From Albugo candida (lineage: Eukaryota > Oomycota > Peronosporomycetes > Albuginales > Albuginaceae), in NCBI GenBank assembly GCA_905220665.1, contig CAJNAR010000150.1, forward strand, positions 124,001-188,000: DNA of 64,000 bases, given 5' to 3'. Below, in pieces: positions 33,353-43,025 of this stretch. The first letter of the stretch is position 1. Every line of letters starts with the position of its first letter. The translations under genes were made by a program, and so were the position numbers. The notes below the pieces were generated by a model that was not told the DNA's origin, searched no databases, and saw only the letters and a list, made by a program, of their open reading frames with translations.

Positions 33353-34635
33353 GGAATCCAGTATAGCCACACATCCCCTTTTGGTATAGCCACACACCCT
33401 AAGGGAGCCGCTATGGCCACGGACATTAATACTACGGCCGCAGACAATTGATCTAACCAACCACAGCTCACAAAATCTAATTGTTGCTAAGTACGCTAGC
33501 CAATCAGGTCACTTTTCTACTTTTGTACACGAGCTCATTCTATTTCTTACGCTGTTTTTGTTATATTGTTCTAGCGTAGGTACGGTTTTTTTCTGATATC
33601 TGTACATGGTAGGTTAATAGTAGACACTCTAAAGATTAGGATGTTGGAAAGGTGGCTGTTGCTGTTGAGAAAAATAAAAAATCGTTTTTTAAGAAATTAT
33701 TTATTTTTTGCTGATATAAATTCTATTTTCAGAATTAAAAGTATCGAGAAGGATAGGTAGAAGAGCATGGCTTCGCGCCGGTTGCCATTGGATATCGAGC
33801 TTTTTCTAGCTGTCATTGCGAAACTTTAGTGATTGGAAAAAACAAGTAGGAAGAAAGGAATATTATAAACTAACCTGTCCGAAGGGCGTAATGTGAGATC
33901 TTCCGGTCGATATGTTGAAAAATGTCACCACGTGGGGTCGGCTGAGCGAAAGGTGCAATATTCATTTGCTGCTTCGCCAGTTCTGGCGTCCTTAGCAACA
34001 GTATAACTTTGTGAGCTGTGATTGGTTAGATCAATTGTCTGTGGCCATAGCGGCTCCCGCCCCCTAAATATCCTAAATAAATGGGAACCGGTATCGCCAC
34101 ACTAGCTAAATTAGAATGAATCAAGTGTACCGGTATCGCCACACACCCCTAAATTAAAATAAATGGGAGCCGGTACCACCACACCCCCTAAATTAAAAAG
34201 GCACATTAGAAGCCGCGTTGATGTTTGGCGGATCCGTTTTTGTACCGACAACCGTGGACGCAAGCAAGCCACACCTTCCTAGTATTTCCGTACTTGTCGG
34301 CCTTTGTCTGGGCTTTCTTTGTGGAATAGCCTTCTTGCCATGCAAAGGTTTGTACTGCCTCTTCTGCAATCTCATAAGTCTCATAGGTGGAGCAAGTGGC
34401 ATAGTGAGGACAGAGTATTCACGTTAGCGTACGTATAGCAATGTATGTAGATGTATAACGATTTTGAAAATGAAGAGATGTGGTGATACCGGTTCCCTTA
34501 AATAATATTATTTAGCGAGTGTGGCGATACCGGTTCCCATTTATTTAAAATATTTAGGGTGTGGCTGTATCGGTGTTCTCATTCAAGTTAGCGGGTGTGG
34601 CTATACCAAAAGGGGTGTGTGGCTATACTGGCTTC
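33353..34635 (-). mobile_element. Element F, deletion derivative of element E, with G inside
   Basis: The ends GGAATCCAGTATAGCCACAC and GTGGCTATACTGGCTTCC match those of element E. The interior from about 34197 to 34440 matches the 5' coding end of E's transposase (26380-26640 region), while the rest of the gene is gone. It is inserted at the same point of the same host end as E. Element G (33403-34058) interrupts its left subterminal repeats. Confidence 0.75.
33403..34058. mobile_element. 656-bp inverted-repeat element G
   Basis: The first 16 bp GGGAGCCGCTATGGCC and last 16 bp are perfect inverted repeats. The inverted arms extend roughly 70 bp (GACAATTGATCTAACCAA on both), with a 22-bp insertion in the left arm. 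The flanks ACACCCTAA and GCCCCCTAA agree at 7 of 9 bases. There is no coding capacity, so it is a MITE-like non-autonomous element. It shares its outer 10 bp with element H. Confidence 0.8.
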
Positions 34636-35649
34636 CATACATATTTGTGATTAAAGATAGCTTAGGCAAGTAGGGAAGTCAGTTGGTCTAATTCTAATAA
34701 TAGAGACACATTCACTGAGCTGGAGCCGAGCCCTTGACGCGGTATAGTGCAGAAGCACACGGGTTTCTCCAAGGGCCAAGTAATAATTTCAAAGGCATTT
34801 GTTCGTGGCAATATCGCAGGGTTGATAGGGACTTGCTTGAGAAGCAGGAAACATGTATACTGGTTCAAATAAACATGAAGTCACATAGACGCCAGCGTAC
34901 AACATTAGCTTTACTATGCTAACTACCTGTCTGATCAAAAAGAACGCTCCAGATAGTAAAGATCTTGTTTGACTTATTCCCCTACTCATGTACACTGATG
35001 ATATCACTGTACATGTTTGTATTGCTGCTTCCTACTTCACATCGAATACAGGGAAGTCTTTTTTAGTTATACCACTGTGCTACATTCTACTTTCGAATAA
35101 TACCATAGCTGGCGCTCATATAAATGTCTATCGCAGCGTGTTGTTCCATATGATTGAATTCCGGGAAACTAGTATCTTAGAGAGCACTGTGGGTTTGTGT
35201 GCATGCGAACTATTTTGTAATCTGCTTCAGCTATTTTCGCTCGGGTTCTTCCTACCGTGAGGAAACAGTAACTAGTTAGAAAGGCTCTACATGGGCATTC
35301 CATAACGGGAACGATGGGTGGAATTCTACGATGGGTAAACTTCTGTCGTAACCAAGGGTTTAGTGGAGGAAAAAAGCGACATGTGCGTCTTGCCGTCATG
35401 TTCATGTTCAATGTAGGAGGTAGGCAGTCGGGTTCAGATTTGCTATATCTTTTTAGCTACCGTTCCAGGCTCTATGTGTTTCCTGAACTTCTATGTGTTA
35501 ACAAGTAGACACGGGTTTACTCAAACTGTACGTTTTTACGAAATCAATATGGGTTCACTCAAACTATATGTGTTTACTTTATCAGTCCGGCAAGTAGCTG
35601 CGTTTACTTCTGCTCATTCTTAAATATTCCCGATTGCACTTTGGTACAA
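34636..35649. other. Gene-free stretch, partly duplicated from 6.7-7.3 kb
   Basis: I see no supported gene. From about 35010 the sequence resembles 6740-7300 in patches (TGTTTGTATTGCTG, TGTGCTACA, GACATGTG), leading into the intact secreted-protein copy. Confidence 0.4.
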
Positions 35650-35829
35650 ATGCGATTCTATTTGGTTCTCGCCGTTGGGTTTTCGTTTTTAAACCTAGAA
35701 ATCTGTTCAAAAGAAGAAATGGGGCCCATGAATGCTCGCATGGGCTTCAATCCGTCAATAAGCGGACATGGTCCCGGTCCTAAACTGCGCGCAAAGCCAC
35801 CTGCACCATCTGGAAGATTACGAATGTAA
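35650..35829 (+). CDS. Small secreted protein, candidate effector
   Basis: This ORF of 59 codons starts at ATG 35650. Residues 1-20 (MRFYLVLAVGFSFLNLEICS) form a good signal peptide with a hydrophobic core and small residues before a likely cut. The mature part is short, basic and rich in Gly and Pro (ARMGFNPS, GPGPKLRAKPPAPSGR). There is no RXLR motif and no CHXC motif. A frameshifted relative at 7319-7490 shares both the signal peptide and the R-M/I-G-F/L-x-P-S block, and the flanking DNA is related too. Conservation of the coding frame between diverged copies supports a real gene. Function is unknown; secretion from a plant pathogen suggests an effector or wall peptide, as inference. Confidence 0.55.
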   Translation: MRFYLVLAVGFSFLNLEICSKEEMGPMNARMGFNPSISGHGPGPKLRAKPPAPSGRLRM

Positions 35830-38800
35830 AAGAACAACGCTCACCCGTACCAGGAAACACGGCCTATATACTAGATGGTATCGCACATTACGTAGACATC
35901 ACCGAGAACGACAATATACTATGATGATTTCATTCTCTTTGGTTGCTCCCATATTTTTACACTTCTCCACTCTCTATTTTCATCCATTCCCATATCTTCC
36001 TTAGCCCCTCGTGTGGCGCTAAGTTTACTCGTACGAATTAGACGGCAGCGCAATTTAGACTAGACAAAATTCATACGAGTTGAGCCAGGCAACGATAATG
36101 CACTTCGACCATTTCCGCACTCGGGCCAAAAGGAGGAACGTTCTAATGTTACATAATTGATTTACTATAGTACCAATGGTTTGACATGATCACAATAAAA
36201 GTAGTAGAAGGCATAGTACGTATCAATTTTCAATTGGTCAACGTTTCAGCAATTGAGCAAAAGAATGCCGTTTCTTTAATATGTCAAAGCTGCATGGAAG
36301 AATAGCTTTATCAAGACGTCGAATAGTTCATAGCGCTATTGGTACTGCTCTCATCGCAATGTATCCTTGCTTAATTTACTTAACTACATCGCCGCTCAAC
36401 CAATAGCAGTACGATGAGTCTGATGTGTACACGTTCAACTGTGGTCTAGCTTCACATTCGCAACCATATCCTCAACGCGCGACGTGCCATATGTGCTAAA
36501 ATCTTTTGCATTCCTTGATGTACAGGTTGGTGAATGCATTAACTTCTTCAACTCGATGTATCACCAATCGGAGGCACGCGACCGCAATCGTTTGCTACCT
36601 ATGCGATGAGGAGGCATACTTCCGCGATAAATGTTAGCGTTTATGTCTCCCTCAAACTGTATGTTTTTATGTTTTTAATGCTCGACACGTTAGAACAAAA
36701 TAATCTTGCTTGATCATCGCGTTACAAAACTGATGCTGTTAAAAAAATCCTCAGTTCTATCGATTTCCTCCTACTTATGTATCTTGTAAGCTCGATTAGC
36801 TATAGACTTTACCTGATTGAGAATATTGTACTGAGAAGATTGAAATGACGGGAAGCTTGCATCTTTATTGTCTTTCACAGAAAAGATTTATCACATCCGG
36901 TATGAGCGATCACATCAAAACGTACTGATGCAGCGCTATGATGATCATCACCTATACTTTCTAAGTCAACATGATCAGATCTTGTCAATCTATAGAACAA
37001 GTGTGATTTAGCTGTTGTTTGAAATACTGCCCGAAAAGGTAAGCCTTCAGTCTGATGGTGCATTCCTTGACATACACGCGGATGCCTTTTTTTGTGCCAA
37101 ATATCTTGCATGGATTTCTTCCTTCCGTAAAAATGAATTTCTAATTTAGACCGCTTTTTCCGATACAATTTGCTCTTGAAGCTTTCGACTCCTTCCGAAG
37201 TAATCGTAGATCGATCGATATCAACATCGCGGTTTCCTTTACGGGAATGTGAAGTATACACGATGAATGATTCGGCCCAAGACAGAATTGTCGGTTCCAG
37301 CTCGGTGCTAGAACATTCCCACCTTTAGTCTGAGTGCGGTAAGACACCCGAGTGCACCACCAAAAGGTCTATGTAGTTCAGTAAGCTCCAGTACTGCATT
37401 CGAAAGTTGCTCCCGGAAACCTTAGATTTAGCACGTAGATGAAGTAAATCGTGACTGTGAACCATGTGCATAAGTGTTCGCTATCGTATTCTTTCAAGAT
37501 GGGTCGGTTGCGCTTGATTCTCTATTTGAATTTCCTAAGCAACATAGAATCCCAACCGTTTGTGCCTATCACTATATTTTGTAGCAAAATCAGCATTTAT
37601 TGTAACAGCCTATAGCGAAAGGATCATCAGCTTTATGTCATAGACATGGCCGGAGTTTTTACAATACCGTCTTAAATACTCTCACTGGAAAGTGATTGAT
37701 ATCGTTGATAGCGGCTGCTTCATTGCACCTCGTTGTCATTATAAACGAGATTGCGATACAAATGAGTTTCATAGTCATATACAAGATGCCGTCAGGTTAG
37801 ACAGTTAGGCGCCGTGTTTGTAGCCTCCCCGCTAATGAAATGTTTCTATTCAAAAGTGCAACTTGCTGACGTATCGTGATTTCCTTCAATATATTCACCG
37901 CTTGAGTAAGAAAATACTAGTTTATAGATTGCTGGCCAGAGTTTTGACATAATTTCACCAATGCTGAACGAGAAATTTTGCTCGCTTTAACGGCCGCACG
38001 GACAGCTTTTTTGCTGCGCGTTTCATCCGGGTATTGAAGGTGCAAGGGTGATTGCACCTGTAAAAGACCTGAATGGGACGACCATGCGTGTGCTATGAGC
38101 ATCATTAACGTACAAAAAACACACGGGATGTTTCGCAATGTGCTCAAAGAAAACGTATGGTGAGAGGTGAGAATACAGATGCATCGAGTCGCAGTCAGCA
38201 TAAACATGTCACGCGAAAACAACAGTTCAATCTATTCCTACGCTCGAATAGTTCGGCGCCATCTCTCTCCTTGTGGTTGTTGATGCTAGCGGAATTGTAA
38301 TGATTGCACGAGCGAGCGGAACTAGTTAGACTAGTTAGACATGACAAAATTCTCTCATTGTTAGCGATCACTCGAGAATTGTCCAAATCTTGCATGGTAA
38401 ATTATCGTTGCCTGATAACTCACGCAGCCACTTAAAAAAATAGATAACGTGCAGTATATACGATGTCAGTGAATAGCCTACGAGCTAATCTTTTTGATGA
38501 GCTTCGTTCGACGTGTCAAAATACTAGTCGGAGTATCTACCATGCACAGTATGCATGAATTGCTGTGCCCGCTGGGTTAATTTAGGTGTCGCGCATTTTA
38601 TTTCTGATCGACTCCATCCAATTTAGTCATCACACAAGTATTAATCCAATAACGAGTACATATCTTAAAATTTCCTTACTTTTGTTCCGATACGTGACTC
38701 GTTTTAGTGCGTTAATGATTAGCCAAGTAACGTCCAGCAAGGAACAATACAACACAGTGGCGACTCATTCAAAGATTAAGACACATCTCATGACACTTAT

Positions 38801-39911
38801 CTGTTCCGTGAAGAAGCCTGGACCAGAACCCCCACCTTATTTTTGATACTACCCGGCAAGTGCATCAAAAAGGTTATACGAGTGGTGGACGTTGGACTGT
38901 TAGATGAATCGCAATACCGCTGCCGATCATTTATAATGGCCATATGCACGCGTAAGTCTCCAAAACCAAAATCAGATAATTAGAATGCAGCCCATTGCTG
39001 GCACATAGCCCTAATTGGGAATGAATGTTTGAGGCAGATTATGTAGCCATTAAATCAAAATTTGCTGTTTGACGAATTTCTCCGCATGCTAGAACAAAGT
39101 TCATGCGACACAATGTTTCGGGCACTTCAAAGCATGTTTAAGTGCAAGATGTCACATGCGAGCATGAATTAAATGCAGAAATCTTGATCGATCCCGTTTT
39201 ATTGTAAGGAGAATCGTCGTGGTGGAAGTCAATCCCAGAGATAGTTCACAGTTTGACTCGAGCAACCAAAGCTCTTGCGTTGATGGACCTTATATTTCTT
39301 TGTCATTCTGCCCAAGCGATTAATGTATCAAATATCTGACAGATAGGCCGGTGATTTGGAGTTGTGTACGTCAATCAAGACCAGATATACAAGCTGGAAT
39401 CAAATGCTGGACAAGCTTTGGGTAGCGAGAATCAGCACGTCCGCGTATAACACGAAATCTCCAACATCAAAATTTACCTGTTTCGTCGTACGTTTATTTT
39501 CCATGTAAAGTCTATTCTTCTCTCGCTTTGTGCGAAGATACCGACACTCGCTTATGTTTAGCATTCAAACTTTCCTACGTTCTCTATACTTTTACATTTC
39601 GAAACGTTCCAAAGCCATGACCGCAACAAAAAAGGACGTCGTTCTCGATATTGGCAACATGCCAGTCCTTCCTGAGACATTGACATCAAAGGGGGTCAAA
39701 ATTATCAAAACATAGCCCGTTCGCTGCTTCTGTAGTGCAAATCAGACCACATAGTCCTAGCAAGTTAATCGATTATATTAGTAAAGAATGATTTAAGATG
39801 CTTTGCTTTTTGTTTTGGATTTTAATGTGAAATTATAGGTGCTACCACCTCAAATGACAGTCAACGGGGTAAGGCACTTAATAGTCGCTTACAAAACATA
39901 GGATGAATAGA
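35830..39911. other. Long gene-poor stretch
   Basis: Only short ORFs occur, none with a domain I can name. The best of them is the minus-strand ORF at 37917-38207. No transposon ends or tandem arrays were noticed. The region could hold untranslated RNA or small lineage-specific genes that reading alone cannot detect. Confidence 0.35.
37917..38207 (-). CDS. Possible hypothetical protein
   Basis: This ORF of 96 codons starts at ATG 38207. It has a hydrophobic N-terminal half with several Cys residues and a basic C-terminal helix-like tail (KKAVRAAVKASKISR). No family is recognised. Gene-poor surroundings and lack of homology leave a chance ORF as likely as a small secreted or membrane protein. 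Confidence 0.2.
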   Translation of the reverse strand: MFMLTATRCICILTSHHTFSLSTLRNIPCVFCTLMMLIAHAWSSHSGLLQVQSPLHLQYPDETRSKKAVRAAVKASKISRSALVKLCQNSGQQSIN

Positions 39912-42101
39912 TTATTGTTGGGGATAATAGGAGCCATATGAGCCGTATGCCGCCGATGTTGCCTGATTGTAACTTGAGGGTGCTCCAAAGCCCTAGCAGA
40001 ACAAATGAGTGAGATTCATGATTACTATTCGCATCTCTGAAGTACTTGGTATTGCTGGTAAAACTGCGCATACGAAGCTGCGACAGGAGTCGCACCGTTG
40101 ACAGATTGGACAGAAGCTGTGGAAGTTGGAGCAGTAGAATTTCCTGCTGCGGATTGTGCTGCATCCGTGCGTAAGCGCTTGTGACCTACCTCACAAGTGG
40201 ATGAGTAATCCTCATCTGCCCCGCCTTCCAGCCGAAGAATCTTCACGAAACGATTTCTCGGCATTCCGTTCTTTCTCTTCCAAGTCACTTCTTTCTCCAA
40301 GTCTTGACGGACTTGTTGAGCACTGGAACCATGATTTTTCAAGAATTCAATATATTGATACCACAAATCATTTTTCTCATAAACATTCAACTCACAGCTG
40401 TCTCGTAAAGCCGCATTGTAAATCGAATTTACGCGCTCGATCATTGTCGCCTTGGCCCCCTTCGTGCCGTGTTTCTTTCCCACAGACTGCTCGAAATGGA
40501 TACAATGTAGCCATAAGACGAGTGATTTTGTGACTTCGGACGTCGCTTTGGCCAACAATGCACTTGCTGCTTCGAGATCTTCCAGCTCATGGATGACGAA
40601 ATCCACATACCAGATGGTAAGAAAAGCGTAAGCTTCGTGAGCATTATTGGCCAAGTTATCTTTCATGACTTGAATACCGGTCTCGAATTGGGCTTTAACC
40701 GCTTCGATATTGCCTTGCCTTCTTTCCAAATTGCAAAGCTGGATAAATGCCTCAGCAAGTGTCGGAGCGATAGAATTGGTCACTTTGTGGTACTGTTTCC
40801 GTGCTGAATCCAACTTATTGTTTGCTTCTAAGAACAGAGCATACTCCATGTATATCGCACTTCGATACTTTAGATAGACAGATGTCGCTCGCTTGAAAAC
40901 CTTTTTCGCTTCTTCATACCCATATACGCGCTCCTTCCATTGAGCATATCGAACCCACATAATGTCATAATTTGCGCATGCAATCAAACAACGTTCATAC
41001 AAGTGCTCGCATCTCTGAGCATCACCTGCGATCTCCTCATAGTCGAGATAAGCATGCCAATTCCTGAGAGCGTTGTTGCTCACTGAAGTCACATGGAAAT
41101 ATGTGCGGTCAATTCCGGCTTCGAATGCTTGCCTTTTCTGTATCACTTCGGTCGTCTGATTCTTAATATTCTCAACCACATTGACCAATTTCACACGTAA
41201 GAGTCCTTCATCGATTTCTTCTTGACCTGCGATCTCATTCAATTCTTCACTTGTTGCAAGCGTATGAAGCTGCTGAGCCAAGAAAAAGTGATTATATTTC
41301 TCCCAAAAGTCTTCAAGATTATTAAGCGGTTGGTGCATAATACGTTTAAAGATCTGATTAAGACGGACCATATCGTTCTACACCATAAAGTTGAGCGAAT
41401 CACAAAACTAAATTGAAATCTTGAAGATTCCTACATTTTGTGTCTCCAGTTGAAGGTACTTTTCCCACAACGATCCAGCAAGAGGGTCACACCCAACAGC
41501 CTCAACAGCCCGATCGAGAACTCTATATTCGTAGCGTGAGGGTACCTAGTCAAATTGATTTTGTAGTACGTACGCTCGAGCTTCCTCAGCGGATACATTC
41601 AGAGTTTGTATCAGGAAATCCACATACTTTACCCACATGTCCACACTATAACGCACGGCCACAATACCACGCTCATATACTTTTTTCGCGTTCTCAATAG
41701 CTTCAGCGCTATCTATAAGCGGTATCTCCTCTGCATTTTTTTTCCCTAAACTGTATTCGTATTGTGCATACTGAAATAAAGACCAATAAGCTGTTGCGTT
41801 TGTAGAGCAGGTGGGTTTTGCGTACTTTATTCCAGTAGCCAAAACATAATGGAAATTCGTTCAAGAATCGGTTATATGTTGACACAACGGTGTCCCTGGT
41901 CATGGAAGGCTGTTCGATACAAAAAATATCATTGGATATGTATGGAAAGGAATCTCTCCTGCGTACCTCTGTGTCAACGAGCGTGAGTAGCTGTACCCAT
42001 GAGTTAAAATCGAGAGGATTTTTTTTGACGATCTCATCATACTTCTCATACGGCGATTTGACGGCAGCTTTGCCAGAGCCATTGGATACAGCGGATGCCA
42101 T
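39912..42101 (-). CDS. PRPF39: Pre-mRNA-processing factor 39 (U1 snRNP HAT-repeat protein)
   Basis: Minus-strand exons: 41967-42101, 41826-41909, 41574-41770, 41435-41522, 40046-41377 and 39912-39992, giving 638 aa. The five introns are 51-57 nt with GT..AG ends, and four of the five donors read GTAC. HAT (half-a-TPR) repeats run through most of the protein: NPLDFNSWVQLL, RFLNEFPLCFGYWNK, VYERGIVAVRYSVDMWVKYVDFL, RAVEAVGCDPLAGSLWEKYL, then in the large exon NALRNWHAYLDYEE, LYERCLIACANYDIMWVRYA and others. The order and spacing match PRP39. The last small exon adds a Gly/Tyr/Gln-rich end. In yeast and animals PRP39 helps U1 snRNP select 5' splice sites in the nucleus. It is divergent from UTP23 with 102 bp between start codons. 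The family call is firm. Confidence 0.88.
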
Positions 42102-42203
42102 CTGATTCTAATGACTTGTGATGTTAACGAGTTGTATACCATACCATAGTCGATATATAACTGTTCTCCCGTCGATTTGGTGTGTCCACACTACATCAAC
42201 GAC
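42102..42203. promoter_or_regulatory. Shared divergent promoter region of PRP39 and UTP23
   Basis: Only 102 bp separate the two start codons, so both 5' UTRs and core promoters must fit here or overlap the genes. No particular motif could be assigned. Confidence 0.45.
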
Positions 42204-43013
42204 ATGCGTTATTTAAGAGCCAAAGCCATTCGAAAGGCATTGCGCCAATTTCACTTTTTATGCGGAATCAAGCCACCATACAAGGCAGGTCTCAAAAATT
42301 GAACATTTACAGCAATGTGCACTAATGCTTTTGCTGCCACAGGTACTACTGGACACCAATTTCATCGCAATGTGCTATCAGGCAAAAGTCGAACTCAAGG
42401 AGCGCGTTGCAAAGTTTCTACAGGTCAAATTATACGAATGCGAATTTTTCATACCGGAGAAATCGATCCAGGAGCTCGAATTAATCGGAGAATCCATGAA
42501 ACCCGTCCTTGAAGCCATTAAAATGTTCAATGTCATTGACTCCAAAGCTTCCGAAGAGAGGGATGACACTATCGATATGGCCAAGGAAATTCTCGCGATT
42601 ATCGGTAAGTGCCTCTTAGCTTGCATGATGAATGCAACCGACTCACAACGTACATGCGTCCAGGCGATTGTAATGCTGGCAAATATATCGTCGCGACACA
42701 AGAAGTTGAGCTGCGAAAACAACTTCGACAGATTCCAGGCGTCCCATTGATTTATCTTAATCGCTCTGTCTTGGTGTTTGAAGATATTTCGAGGGCAACG
42801 ATCGCTATTGTGCGTAAAAATGAGCAGAGCAAGCTTGGAAGACTCGATCAAGCCGAAAAGCTAACTTTGAAAGGAGTTAAAGATGATGAACGCACAAACT
42901 TTGAAATTTTATCAACTAGTCAGCGTTTCAAACGAAAAGCAAAGCAACCAAATCCGCTATCGTGCAAGAAACCGCTCAAGAAAAAGATCAGATCCAAAAC
43001 AAAAAAGGCCTAA
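42204..43013 (+). CDS. UTP23: UTP23, small-subunit processome PIN-like protein
   Basis: Exons 42204-42284, 42343-42604 and 42664-43013 encode 230 aa. The start MRYLRAKAIRKALRQF and the following GIKPPYK match the N-terminus of UTP23. VLLDTNF begins the PIN-like domain, IVATQEVELRKQLRQIPGVP and YLNRSVLV are its hallmark C-terminal blocks, and PNPLSCKKPLKKK is the typical basic tail. UTP23 binds pre-18S rRNA in the nucleolus and helps release snR30/U17 snoRNA. The CCHC zinc finger Cys residues seen in yeast and human UTP23 are not evident. Intron 1 can only keep frame and homology with a GC donor (AAG|GCAGGT), while intron 2 has a GTAAGT donor. The gene is convergent with the kinase gene, and the two stop codons are 12 bp apart. 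Confidence 0.85.
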
Positions 43014-43025
43014 ATAAATTTTATG

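Noticed and set aside
36875..37261. 128-codon minus-strand ORF
   Set aside because: There is no ATG near its start, no motif, and the composition looks non-coding.
42204..43013. FCF1/UTP24 assignment
   Set aside because: The PNPLS-K-K tail and the RQIPGVP block fit UTP23 rather than UTP24.
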